Shown here: positions 52,306 to 60,641 of the stretch, piece by piece | Numbering within the stretch: the first letter of the stretch is position 1 | How the letters are laid out: the number at the start of each line of letters is the position of its first letter | Source of the DNA: Chthonomonas sp. UBA2362 | Lineage (GTDB): Bacteria; Armatimonadota; Fimbriimonadia; Fimbriimonadales; Fimbriimonadaceae | Direction of reading: 5' to 3' | DNA length: 64,000 nucleotides | Assembly (NCBI GenBank): GCA_002344135.1 | Contig: DDTO01000002.1 | Location: 298,794-362,793, forward strand | The notes under the pieces: generated by a model | What the model saw: the letters and a program-made list of their open reading frames with translations, nothing else | What the model was told of the DNA's origin: nothing | Databases searched by the model: none | Position numbers and translations under genes: made by a program

Positions 52306-52334
52306 TTGATAATAGCTCCGCAAAGTTGTGATAG
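52306..52334 (+). promoter_or_regulatory. Candidate promoter of fibre-like gene A
   Basis: -35 TTGATA (52306-52311), 17-bp spacer, weak -10 TGATAG (52329-52334). The leader would be about 65 nt. Confidence 0.35.
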
Positions 52335-52404
52335 AGTAGGGGCAGACTGTAATGAAAGGCACTTCTGCGGTGCCGAGGTTTCGGGCCGCACTTTGGAGGG
52401 GGAA

Positions 52405-54396
52405 ATGAAAGCCCGGCTATCGATTGGAGTTTCTCTGTTACTCGTCGTTTTGACGATTCTCGCACTCACGCACCGGTCCGCAGAGTCACAGCCTCAGACG
52501 AAGGCACTCGTGCATTTGCAGTCCGCGTCGCCCGGTACTACTCAAGTCGGGCACACCCATATCAATGGAACGGCAATAGCGGGCCAGTTCCAGGGTGGCG
52601 GCAGCGGTCTTTCAGGAGTGAACGCCGACCTGTTGGACGGCATCAACTCCACCGGTTTCGCCCTTTCCAGCCACAATCATTCGGGCGCACAGATCATTAG
52701 TGGGACAATCGCAGACGCGAGGCTCAGTTCTAATGTCGGCCTCCTGAACAACACCCAGGGCTGGGCCGGAAGAAACAACTTTTCGCACCCAATGAATATC
52801 TTCTCCGGAGATGGGGCAGGACTGACCAACCTCAACGCCTCGAACCTGACCAGCGGCATCCTCCCCAACGAACGGCTTTCGGGCACTTACTCGGGCACGA
52901 TGACGTTCTCGAACGCAGCAAACAGCTTCACCGGGAGTGGAGCGGGGCTCACCGGAGTAGACGCCGACTTGCTTGACGGACTGAACAGCACCGCCTTCCT
53001 GCAGAGCGTGCCAAACCCCTTAAGCCTATCTAGCCTGCAAGCCGGCTCGCATGTGGTCAGAGGAATCAACACTGCAACGGCCTCGAATTCGGCGGGGGTG
53101 CAAGGCGAGAGCCCAGCGATCGGGGTTCGCGGGCGGTCAACCGGTACTGCCGCAAACTCATTTGGGGGCCACTTCAAGAGCGACAGCCCGCTAGGCACGG
53201 GAGTCCATGCCGAGTCTATCGGGACCACGGGAGTTCTTGGGCGCTCCAGCGCGTCGTCGGGGCTGTCATTTGGTGGGGTATTCGAATCTTGGAGCACATC
53301 TGGTACCGGCGCATTTGCATGGGCGACGGCCGGTACGGGCGCCACCAATGGGGTTTGGGGGATATCGTCCAGCACCGACGGTCGAGGAGTGTATGGGTCC
53401 GCCGATGCGTCATCCGGAACTACCTATGGCGGGTTCTTCGAATGCAACAGCCCGTCAGGATACGGAGTGTATGCATCGACCGCCGGCACTTTTGCGGTGT
53501 ATGGAAGGACCACCAAGACGACCGGGGAAACCAGGGGAGGTTACTTCCAGTCGATCAGCAGTTCAGGTACTGGCGTGTTTGGGGCTGCCCACTCGGCCAC
53601 AGGGGTGACCTATGCTGGCCAGTTCCAGAATCTGAGCTCGAGCGGCTACGGCGTGTACGCGATTAGCGCAGGCCCGTACGGTGTGGTGGGTATCTCGACG
53701 GATACGAACTCCGGTAGCGGCGGGTGGTTCGAGACCAACGCTCCGATCGGAAACGGGGTCTACGGGCGAGCCAGTTCCACGTCCGGCGTCACTTACGGGG
53801 TGTTGGGCCAAACCGACAGCGTTTCAGGCCGAGGGGTGCATGGAGTCGCAACGACCACGAGCCCGACGAATACACCGTACGGCGTGCTCGGAACTGCATC
53901 GGTCGCGACCCTGGGCTTTGGGGTTTACGCGCTCGGAGACATGGGCGCCAGCGGCGTAAAGCCATTTCGCATCGACCACCCTCGGGACCCGTTGAACAAG
54001 TACCTGCTGCACTATTCGACCGAGTCACCTTTTCCACAGAACTTCTATAGCGGCAACGTCGTAACGGACGGAGGCGGCCGCGCTTGGGTCGATCTACCCG
54101 AGTACTTCGGGGATATCAACACCAATTACAAGTACCAACTCACGGTGGTCGACGAGAGCGATGACTTCATCCTGGCCAAGGTCTCCCGAGAAATCCAGGG
54201 AAACCGCTTCCAGATCCGGACGAGCAAGGGGCACATCAAGGTGTCGTGGCGTGTCGAGGCCGACAGAGACGACCAAAGAGTACGTTTCGACCGACCTTCG
54301 GATGTAGTTGACAAGACTGGCCATGAGAGAGGCGTCCATCAGCATCCGGAGTACTTCGCAGAACCCGAAGAAGGACACCGTAGGCGACCGAGATGA
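52405..54396 (+). CDS. Secreted fibre-like repeat protein A
   Basis: 663 aa from ATG 52405 with GGAGGGGG upstream; signal peptide KARLSIGVSLLLVVLTILAL. Residues about 40-200 resemble tail-fibre shafts (GHTHINGT, LDGINSTGFALSSHNHSGAQ). Residues about 230-510 are many degenerate repeats of 25-40 aa built on SGxxYGGxFxSxSxSGxGVYA, likely a beta-helical or trimeric fibre. The C-terminal globular domain (about 525-635, FRIDHPRDPLNKYLLHYSTE ... AWVDLPEYF) is nearly identical in the paralogue at 57272. No phage genes are nearby, so I read it as a host surface adhesin or fibre. Confidence 0.75.
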   Translation: MKARLSIGVSLLLVVLTILALTHRSAESQPQTKALVHLQSASPGTTQVGHTHINGTAIAGQFQGGGSGLSGVNADLLDGINSTGFALSSHNHSGAQIISGTIADARLSSNVGLLNNTQGWAGRNNFSHPMNIFSGDGAGLTNLNASNLTSGILPNERLSGTYSGTMTFSNAANSFTGSGAGLTGVDADLLDGLNSTAFLQSVPNPLSLSSLQAGSHVVRGINTATASNSAGVQGESPAIGVRGRSTGTAANSFGGHFKSDSPLGTGVHAESIGTTGVLGRSSASSGLSFGGVFESWSTSGTGAFAWATAGTGATNGVWGISSSTDGRGVYGSADASSGTTYGGFFECNSPSGYGVYASTAGTFAVYGRTTKTTGETRGGYFQSISSSGTGVFGAAHSATGVTYAGQFQNLSSSGYGVYAISAGPYGVVGISTDTNSGSGGWFETNAPIGNGVYGRASSTSGVTYGVLGQTDSVSGRGVHGVATTTSPTNTPYGVLGTASVATLGFGVYALGDMGASGVKPFRIDHPRDPLNKYLLHYSTESPFPQNFYSGNVVTDGGGRAWVDLPEYFGDINTNYKYQLTVVDESDDFILAKVSREIQGNRFQIRTSKGHIKVSWRVEADRDDQRVRFDRPSDVVDKTGHERGVHQHPEYFAEPEEGHRRRPR

Positions 54397-54400
54397 GACT

Positions 54401-54494
54401 TGGCGGGAGCGTGTAGGAATCGAACCCACCCGACCCCTTTCGAGGTCACACTGGTTTTGAAGACCAGGAGGCACACCAGCACCCATTCGCTCCC
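54401..54494 (-). tRNA. selC: tRNA-Sec (selenocysteine, anticodon TCA)
   Basis: 94 nt with encoded CCA. The 5' end GGGAGCG (54494-54488) pairs with CGCTCCC, giving 7 bp plus an A-A mismatch at the eighth position expected of tRNA-Sec. It has a 6-bp D stem (GGGTGC/GTGCCT, wobble-rich). The anticodon stem-loop is CTGGT-CTTCAAA-ACCAG with anticodon TCA. The long variable arm is GACCTC-GAAA-GGGGTC, and the T arm is GTGGG-TTCGATT-CCTAC. It reads UGA as Sec with SelB. It ends 4 nt from the stop of fibre-like gene A. Confidence 0.9.
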
Positions 54495-54518
54495 AGGACC
54501 GGGGTTTTACCTGGCGGG

Positions 54519-54854
54519 CTATTGGAGGCGCGCACCCAGAGGAACATCCCGCTCCGGTACAGCGAGAACCACGCGTCCGGCCTCGTCCACAAATCCGCAC
54601 ACGAGCACTTCGGATACAAAGCCGGCGATCCGCTTCGGCGCCAAGTTGACCGCGGCGACGACGAGACGGCCCTGAAGGGTCTGTGGCGCATAGAGGTCGG
54701 TGATTTGCGCGCTCGAAGTCCTCGTTCCGAGCTCACCGAAGTCGATCCGTAACCGATAGGCCGGCTTGCGAGCCTCGGCAAACGGCTCCACGGCAACGAT
54801 CCGCCCCACCCGAAGATCGACGCGTTCGAAGTCCTCCCAAGAAATGCTGGGCAT
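54519..54854 (-). CDS. csaA: CsaA-type tRNA-binding protein
   Basis: 111 aa; TAGGAT lies 6 nt before ATG 54854 (leaderless style). The single OB-fold of the CsaA/Arc1p/MetRS-C family shows WEDFERVDLRVGRIV, DFGELGTRTSSAQIT and VAAVNLAPKRIAGFVSEVLV. CsaA binds tRNA as a dimer and has been described as chaperone-like. It is immediately upstream of selC on the same strand (24 nt), so both may share a transcript. Confidence 0.93.
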   Translation of the reverse strand: MPSISWEDFERVDLRVGRIVAVEPFAEARKPAYRLRIDFGELGTRTSSAQITDLYAPQTLQGRLVVAAVNLAPKRIAGFVSEVLVCGFVDEAGRVVLAVPERDVPLGARLQ

Positions 54855-54895
54855 GTCCTGATCCTACACCAGTCCATGCGTGGCACAATCGGGGC

Positions 54896-55291
54896 ATGGT
54901 CTCTGCGATCCTATGCTACGGCGCGATGGTCATCGGCCAAGCGGCGCCCTACGACCCGGGGCGGCACGCCGGATTCCTCGAGCAGCGATTCACCCTGATT
55001 CGCGAGACGATTCGGAAGCTGGACGCCAAGAAGATCGAGGTCAAGGTCGCGGTCGAACGTTTCGGGAAGACGCTCGGTGAGTGCCGGCGCATGCAGCCTC
55101 AGGTCACCGAGTACATGAACAAGCAGTCCGGCAACGGGACCCGAATCCTGCGCCTCATCCAGGCCCAGGGCCTCTTCGAGGCCTACCTCTCGAGCGAGAT
55201 TCTCGCCCTCGATGGGGACGCGGAGTCGAAGTCGCTGGTCAAGGTGCTCGAACTGCGGCTCGCCAAGGCGATCCCCGACTTGGGTAAGTGA
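54896..55291 (+). CDS. Small exported helical protein of unknown function
   Basis: 131 aa; CACAAT lies 6 nt before ATG 54896, divergent from csaA. It has a short hydrophobic N-terminus (VSAILCYGAMVIGQAAP), then amphipathic helices (HAGFLEQRFTLIRETIRKL, LVKVLELRLAKAI). The end overlaps the deacetylase start (GTGA, 55288-55291). No family is recognised. Confidence 0.6.
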   Translation: MVSAILCYGAMVIGQAAPYDPGRHAGFLEQRFTLIRETIRKLDAKKIEVKVAVERFGKTLGECRRMQPQVTEYMNKQSGNGTRILRLIQAQGLFEAYLSSEILALDGDAESKSLVKVLELRLAKAIPDLGK

Positions 55292-55998
55292 AACTGCCGA
55301 TCTTGTGCTACCACAAGGTCGGACCTCAGGCCGAGGAAGGCCGCCGGCTCAATATCGAGCCCACGGCTCTCACCTATCACGCCGCCTTCTTTCTGCGGCG
55401 TGGGTACCAGACGCTCCTTGCCCGAGACCTCGCGGAGGACTGGCCCGAACGGGCCGTCTGCTTCACCTTCGACGACGGCTACGAGTCTACGCTCACGCAC
55501 GGCCTCGATGCGCTTCGGCGGGCAGGGGCGGTCGGCTCGATCTACGTCGTGACCGACGCGGTGGGGAAGGATTCCTCATGGGACGCCGGCAACGAACGTC
55601 CTCTGGCCGATTGGTCCCGTTTGCTGGAGGCGCAAACGGCGGGATTCGAGATCGGCAACCACACCAAGTCGCATGCCCGGCTCGGCGACTTGGACGAATC
55701 CCGCCAGGCGGCCGAGATCGAAGGAGCCCATGAGGCCCTCGCCCGTCAGGGCATCGAGAGTTCCTCTTTCTGCCTGCCCTACGGCAGTCGCAACGACGCG
55801 ACCCCGGCGGCCATTCGCGCCGCGGGTTACCGCGTCGGCTTGGCTCTCTCTCGCCGGTCGGCCACGCCCAGCGATGATCGCCTCCTCCTGCCCCGAGTCG
55901 TCATCGCCTACAGCGACCGCATCCCCCAACTGCTCTATAAACTCCAGATTCGACCGCTGCTGCCGAAGCTGAGGCGGCGTCCGGATTACGTCCGCTAG
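55288..55998 (+). CDS. Polysaccharide deacetylase (NodB homology, CE4)
   Basis: 236 aa from GTG 55288, translationally coupled to the preceding small gene. The NodB motifs are visible: LCYHKVG, motif 1 TFDDGY (catalytic base and metal Asp), motif 2 HTKSH (metal His pair) and motif 3-like LPYGSRND. No signal peptide is obvious. It removes N-acetyl groups from glycans such as peptidoglycan or exopolysaccharide; the substrate is not determined. Confidence 0.9.
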   Translation: MKLPILCYHKVGPQAEEGRRLNIEPTALTYHAAFFLRRGYQTLLARDLAEDWPERAVCFTFDDGYESTLTHGLDALRRAGAVGSIYVVTDAVGKDSSWDAGNERPLADWSRLLEAQTAGFEIGNHTKSHARLGDLDESRQAAEIEGAHEALARQGIESSSFCLPYGSRNDATPAAIRAAGYRVGLALSRRSATPSDDRLLLPRVVIAYSDRIPQLLYKLQIRPLLPKLRRRPDYVR

Positions 55999-56375
55999 GA
56001 TCGGCAACATCTACCGCCCGAGAAACGCCTCCCCCCAAGGTGGGGAGGCGGGTGCGCGCGGCGTAACGGTAGGGGCCAACCCTCGTCTTCGGCGTAGGAC
56101 ACCGTCGGAGAGCGCGGCGAACCGGGGAAAGGTGCCACTCTAGCCCGGCGGCAATGCTCTCCCTCCGCCTGCCCTTTCGCTCTCGCAGCGAAAGGGAGGG
56201 GGTCTGCGTCCCTCGCGATTGCCGGAGGCCTGGCGTTGGCCTACCCGATGGACTCTTCATGGACTCTGGCAGGACCCTTCGTGGACTCTTAAGCCGCGGA
56301 AGAGTCCTTTCACAGTCCTTAGACGGTGTTCGAAGAGTCCTGGAAGAACCTCCGCGGTCGACCGACAATAGGGGT
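55999..56375. other. Intergenic: terminator, dispersed repeat and 11-bp phased array
   Basis: A terminator-like hairpin occupies 56026-56050 (CGCCTCCCC/GGGGAGGCG). The 24-bp repeat shared with 60596-60619 is at 56110-56133. A second hairpin, CCCTTTCGCT/AGCGAAAGGG, is at 56172-56196. The phased repeat array occupies 56250-56351. No coding potential was seen. Confidence 0.6.
56250..56351. repeat. Inverted arrays of 11-bp helically phased repeats
   Basis: Four direct units start exactly every 11 bp at 56250, 56261, 56272 and 56283 (GGACTCTTCAT, GGACTCTGGCA, GGACCCTTCGT, GGACTCTTAAG). After a 3-nt gap, units run in the opposite orientation ending at 56307, 56318, 56329 (degenerate), 56340 and 56351 (partial). 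The two arrays can pair as a long hairpin centred on 56295. The array ends 12 bp before the -10-like GACAAT (56364-56369) of the gene at 56376, covering the -35 region. It looks like a multi-site operator for a protein binding one face of the helix. Confidence 0.75.
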
Positions 56376-57047
56376 ATGGCCAAGGTTTCCGCATCCGCAT
56401 TGTTCGACCAAATCGCCGGCCGCCTCGATGCCGTCAGCGTCGTGCGCACCCGCACGGGGCTGGCGATACGTCGCGCACCGAAGTTCAGGAAGGTCCTCAC
56501 GCCCGCTCAGCACGAGACCACGGTTCGGCTCAAGGCGAGCGCGGAACTGTGGCACGACCTGACACGCGCCGAAGTCGCCCAATGGCAAGCCTACGCCGAC
56601 TCGATCACCCTGACGAGCGACACGAACGGCAAACGCTACCACCCGATCGCTTACAACGCCTTCACCCGATTAACCACCAAGTGGATGCAAATGCATCCCG
56701 ACTGGCCCGAAACCGAGGGACCGCCGCGGACGCCGCCCCTGACCCACGCCAATCTCTCTTCGGTGGCTCTAACCGTTCAACCCATCCCGGGCGGTCTTCG
56801 TGTCGGCGCAGACTACGCCTTGCCCGAAGGGCAGGTCATAGAACTCCTCTACCAGCGCCTTCCCGGACCCCATCGACGGCCCGGTAACCAGTACGTTACG
56901 CTCGCCTTCGTCGAGTTCGAGCCCGGCTCCCTCTGGGTGGATGTACCCTTCCCTCCGGGCTCGTACGCTTTGGCCTACCGCACTGCCTTCCGCCCCACCG
57001 GCGAACAGTCACCTCTTGGCATTCTGGGCGCGTACCGGGTGGAATGA
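56376..57047 (+). CDS. Conserved hypothetical protein downstream of the phased repeat array
   Basis: 223 aa from ATG 56376 (GACAAT 6 nt upstream). It has no signal peptide or membrane segment. The N-terminal half is basic and helical (VRTRTGLAIRRAPKFRKVLT, LTRAEVAQWQAYADSITL, YNAFTRLTTKWMQMHPDW). The C-terminal half is beta-rich and FN3-like (about 120-223). The AQ...W..YA...G....YNAF pattern is reminiscent of short phage- or Bacteroidota-type structural proteins, but I cannot assign a function. Confidence 0.6.
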   Translation: MAKVSASALFDQIAGRLDAVSVVRTRTGLAIRRAPKFRKVLTPAQHETTVRLKASAELWHDLTRAEVAQWQAYADSITLTSDTNGKRYHPIAYNAFTRLTTKWMQMHPDWPETEGPPRTPPLTHANLSSVALTVQPIPGGLRVGADYALPEGQVIELLYQRLPGPHRRPGNQYVTLAFVEFEPGSLWVDVPFPPGSYALAYRTAFRPTGEQSPLGILGAYRVE

Positions 57048-57204
57048 GCGTTGGTCCTGTGGCCTCGCTTTGGGGCCGCCAGCTTCTCAGCAAAGCAGCG
57101 CCGCCAGGTTGCCGCAACGTCGCCATTAAAGGCCGATGACGGATGAACGGACCGCGTGTCGGCATTCTCCGCGCAAATTTACGCGTGCGGAATGGGCCTA
57201 TTCT

Positions 57205-57213
57205 TGCTATGAT
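57205..57213 (+). promoter_or_regulatory. Extended -10 promoter upstream of fibre-like gene B
   Basis: TGC-TATGAT (TGn TATGAT, 57205-57213). The leader would be about 52 nt to the TTG start. Confidence 0.5.
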
Positions 57214-57271
57214 GAATGCAGCAGCACTGCCGATGCGCTTCCGGCATCAATCCGCTGCGAGGAGCCTCACT

Positions 57272-59041
57272 TTGAAAACTCGGCTAACTATTGGAGCATC
57301 CTTGCTCACCTTGATCTTGGCGGTCCTCGCTATCTCGCATCGCGTGGCCGAATCACAGCCTACGGCAAGAGCCTTGGTCGTGCTGCAGGCGACGACGCCG
57401 GGTACTGCACAAACAGGCCATGTCAATGTCAGCGGGACCATACGCGCGGGCAATTACTTTGGGAGCGGCGCCAACCTGACAGGTCTGAACGCATCGAGTA
57501 TTGGGACCGGCACGCTTAGTGATGCCCGCCTCAGTTCCAACGTGGGACTTCTCAACAACACACAGGGATGGATAGGGCGAAACAACTTCTCGCATCCGAG
57601 CAACATCTTTGTCGGCGACGGCACCGGTCTAGCGAACGTGAACGCCAATTTGCTCGATGGACTCGACAGCACAGCCTTCCTGCAGAGCGTTCCGAACCCT
57701 CTCTTTCTGTCGGGTGCCCAGCCAGGAAGCTTCGTGATTCGAGGCGTCAACACCGACGCCGGTGCGAGTGCGATGGGCGTGCTCGGTGAAAGCCCGGGTA
57801 TCGGAGTCCGAGGGATTGCCTCGGGCAGTTCCGGGATCGGCGTCCAGGGGACGGCGACGGCTGCTTCGGGTGTAGTCAACGGTGTCTTCGGCCAAGCGAA
57901 CAGCACCTCCGGAAGGGGCGTCAACGGTCACGCGACAGCCAGTTCCGGCGTCACCTATGGCGTTATCGGCCAGACCGAGAGCACATCGGGTCGCGGCATT
58001 TACGGCTTTGCGAACGCCGATTCCGGCACCACGTACGCAGGGTTCTTCGATAGCGATAGTAGTTCCGGATACGGGGTATTCGCTACCTGCGCAGGATCCT
58101 ACGGGATTTTTGGTCAGTCGACGCTGACTACCGGGCTCGCTTATGGGGGCTACTTCCAAGGCTCGAGCCCAGACGGCTATGCCGGCTACTTTACGGGACC
58201 GGGTGTCGGGATTCGAGTAACGAGCACGGGGCACGACGCTGTCAGCGCGACGACGTCCGCTACGGGGCGAGCGGGCGTTTTCGGTTCCAACACTGCGACT
58301 TCAGATACGACGTTCGGCGGGTACTTCGCTACCAATAGTCCCGATGGAGTTGCCGGCCACTTTACGGGCGGGCCCGGAGTTGGTCTCAACGCCGTGAGCA
58401 CGGGCAACTATGGAATCTTTGCGACGACGTCCGATCCGGATCGGGCGGGCATCTATGCGAGGAATATCGCCAACTCGGGTAACGCCATAGGAGGTTCCTT
58501 CGTCTCAAACAGTCCCACGGGCTATGGAGTCGTCGGTACATGCGACGTGTCCCAATTGGCATTCGGCGTGTATGCGGTGGGCGATTTTGGGGCGAGCGGT
58601 GTAAAGACATTCCGGATCGACCACCCCACCGATCCCCTGAACAAGTACCTTCTCCACTATTCGACAGAATCTCCGTTCCCACAGAACTTCTACGTCGGCA
58701 ATGTCGTAACCGACGCTGGTGGTCGTGCGTGGGTGGATTTGCCGGACTACTTTGCGGACATCAACACGAACTTCAAGTACCAACTGACGGTAATCGATTC
58801 GAGTGACGACTTCATCGTGGCCAAAGTGTCTAGAGAGATCGAGGGCAACCGTTTTCAAATCCGCACCAGCAAAGGCAACGTTAAAGTGTCATGGCGGGTC
58901 GACGCCGACCGGGACGACCTTCGCATCAAAGCCTCTCGACCGTCCGACGTGCGAGAAAAGAGCGAGAGCGAAAGGGGTGAGCTTCAGCATCCCGAGTTTT
59001 ACGGCATGCCCCGAAAGGAGCGACCCGTTCCGCCTGGCTAG
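57272..59041 (+). CDS. Secreted fibre-like repeat protein B (TTG start)
   Basis: 589 aa. TTG 57272 is set by GAGGAG 7 nt upstream and by alignment with paralogue A: both begin K-(A/T)-R-L-(S/T)-I-G after the start. Signal peptide: KTRLTIGASLLTLILAVLAI. Layout: a shaft-like region (about 40-150, including LSSNVGLLNNTQGW shared with A), degenerate repeats (about 165-445, e.g. SGVTYGVIGQTESTSGRGIYG), and the common C-terminal domain (about 460-570). It lacks about 75 aa of repeats relative to A. The pair brackets selC, csaA and four other genes. Confidence 0.75.
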   Translation: MKTRLTIGASLLTLILAVLAISHRVAESQPTARALVVLQATTPGTAQTGHVNVSGTIRAGNYFGSGANLTGLNASSIGTGTLSDARLSSNVGLLNNTQGWIGRNNFSHPSNIFVGDGTGLANVNANLLDGLDSTAFLQSVPNPLFLSGAQPGSFVIRGVNTDAGASAMGVLGESPGIGVRGIASGSSGIGVQGTATAASGVVNGVFGQANSTSGRGVNGHATASSGVTYGVIGQTESTSGRGIYGFANADSGTTYAGFFDSDSSSGYGVFATCAGSYGIFGQSTLTTGLAYGGYFQGSSPDGYAGYFTGPGVGIRVTSTGHDAVSATTSATGRAGVFGSNTATSDTTFGGYFATNSPDGVAGHFTGGPGVGLNAVSTGNYGIFATTSDPDRAGIYARNIANSGNAIGGSFVSNSPTGYGVVGTCDVSQLAFGVYAVGDFGASGVKTFRIDHPTDPLNKYLLHYSTESPFPQNFYVGNVVTDAGGRAWVDLPDYFADINTNFKYQLTVIDSSDDFIVAKVSREIEGNRFQIRTSKGNVKVSWRVDADRDDLRIKASRPSDVREKSESERGELQHPEFYGMPRKERPVPPG

Positions 59042-59084
59042 TGCCTCGCGTACTCGCGCGATACGAGTTGCACCGTTGCCGAGT

Positions 59085-60278
59085 CTAGCCCCGGCGTACC
59101 AGCCGCGCGTAGAGCAGGCTCTCCAACCCGTGGGTGCGGACCATGCCCGTCATCTGGCTCTGTTCCAGCGAGGTCGTGTCGTCGAACGACGCAGCGGCTT
59201 CGCTGTAGAGGGCCCAATCGGAGTCGCGGCCCAGCACCGTCATGCCTCCCTTGAAGAGCCGCATCCGCACCGTGCCCGAAACGCGCCGCTGAACCTGGCC
59301 GATGAAGGCGTTCAGGTCCTCCATGAACGGGTCCCACCAGAGGCCCTGGTAGGCGAGTTCGGCCCATTGCGCGTCGACTTGGGCCTTGAACGCGCGCTCG
59401 GCGTGAGTGGTGACGAGGGCCTCGAGCGCCCGATGCGCCGCAATGAGGAGTACTGCGCCGGGGCACTCATAGTTCTCTCGCACCTTCAGCCCGATGAGGC
59501 GATCCTCCATGATGTCGATCCGTCCGACCCCGTGCTTTCCTGCTAGGCTGTTCGCTTCGGCGATGACCTGGAGCGGCGTGCCCGAGACGCTGCCGATGCG
59601 CACCGGGACGCCCGCCCGGAACTCCACTTCGACCGTCTCCGGCTCGCCTGGCGCTGCGGCGAGGGAGGCGGTCCATTGGAAGATCTCTTCCGGCGGCTCG
59701 TAGTTGGGGTCCTCGAGGCGTCCGCCCTCGATCGAGCGCCCCCAGAGGTTCTCGTCGATGGACCAGATCTTCTCCTTGCTCTGCCCGATGGGCGCGCCCA
59801 CCCGCTCGGCGTAGTCGATCTCCCAGGTGCGGGTGAGGTTCATCTCGCGGATCGGCGCGAGGATGGGGATATCGGGGGCGAAGAGGCGCAGGCCGAACTC
59901 GATCCGGAACTGGTCGTTCCCCTTGCCCGTGCACCCGTGGACGAAGGCATCGACCCCGCCGACCGCGTGCGCGACCTCGGCCGCCTTCTTGGCGATGAGG
60001 GGCCGGGCGATGGCGGTGCTGAGGGGGTACCCGAAGTAGTCGGCGTTCGCCGCGATGGCGGGCGCGCAGTACTCGGCGGCGAACTCCTCCTTGACGTCGG
60101 CGACATGGTGCTCGCACCCCATTTCTCTCGCGCGATCAGCAGCCTGGCGCACATCGGCTTCGGGCTGCCCCACATCGACGGTCAGGGTGACGATCTCTTC
60201 GAACCCCTGCTCGCGCATGAGGGGGATGCAAACCGTGGTGTCGAGCCCACCGGAGTAGACGATGAGTGCCTTCTTCAT
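59085..60278 (-). CDS. argG: Argininosuccinate synthase
   Basis: 397 aa, full length. The N-terminal PP-loop IVYSGGLDTTV binds ATP. The family blocks VHGCTGKGNDQFRIE, PIREMNLTR and ENLWGRSIEGG are present. It joins citrulline and aspartate to argininosuccinate in arginine synthesis. CACAAT (60290-60285) lies 6 nt before ATG 60278, so the mRNA is probably leaderless. No other arg gene is adjacent. Confidence 0.95.
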   Translation of the reverse strand: MKKALIVYSGGLDTTVCIPLMREQGFEEIVTLTVDVGQPEADVRQAADRAREMGCEHHVADVKEEFAAEYCAPAIAANADYFGYPLSTAIARPLIAKKAAEVAHAVGGVDAFVHGCTGKGNDQFRIEFGLRLFAPDIPILAPIREMNLTRTWEIDYAERVGAPIGQSKEKIWSIDENLWGRSIEGGRLEDPNYEPPEEIFQWTASLAAAPGEPETVEVEFRAGVPVRIGSVSGTPLQVIAEANSLAGKHGVGRIDIMEDRLIGLKVRENYECPGAVLLIAAHRALEALVTTHAERAFKAQVDAQWAELAYQGLWWDPFMEDLNAFIGQVQRRVSGTVRMRLFKGGMTVLGRDSDWALYSEAAASFDDTTSLEQSQMTGMVRTHGLESLLYARLVRRG

Positions 60279-60641
60279 GGGCCTATTGTGAAGCCTTCCC
60301 GAGCGGCAATTCGTGGCCCAGCGCGGTGCCGTGGGCTCTCCCACTCCGATCTCTTCCTCTCGCGAGCGAACGGAAAGAGAAAACGGAGGCCCCGCCCGGG
60401 GTGCGGACGAGGCCAGATGGGTGGGTGCTACGACGACGAGGGTTCAGTTCGCCGCCGGGCATTGCACTTCGGTCAGAAGTGACGCCCCCATCTTGGCCCA
60501 TCGGCTGGCGCTCAGGGCAAGGGTCCGAATACCAGGTTTGTAGGAAATCAGGTAGGCGACGAACGCCCTCTCCTGCCCCGGAGGAGAGGGCCGGTGAGCG
60601 CAGCGAACCGGGGAGAGGTCCGAACCCGGGAGACGTTTGGC
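60279..60641. other. Intergenic region with REP-like element
   Basis: The argG promoter is at the left edge. A hairpin CCCTCTCC/GGAGAGGG (60566-60590) is followed by the 24-bp repeat (60596-60619), shared with 56110-56133 with two mismatches. No gene is seen in between. Confidence 0.5.
60285..60290 (-). promoter_or_regulatory. -10-like hexamer CACAAT, 6 nt before argG ATG
   Basis: Read on the minus strand. The same hexamer recurs upstream of 11736, 42817 and 54896. Confidence 0.55.

Noticed and set aside
54401..54494. tRNA-Ser or opal suppressor instead of tRNA-Sec
   Set aside because: Anticodon TCA with a 6-bp D stem, long variable arm and 94-nt length fits tRNA-Sec better. The A-A mismatch at the eighth acceptor pair leaves some doubt.
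56250..56351. Possible CRISPR array
   Set aside because: Units are 11 bp with no spacers and occur in both orientations; no cas genes are present.
52405..59041. Possible prophage remnant (tail-fibre-like proteins next to a tRNA)
   Set aside because: Both proteins have Sec signal peptides, and no integrase, capsid, portal or lysis gene is nearby.
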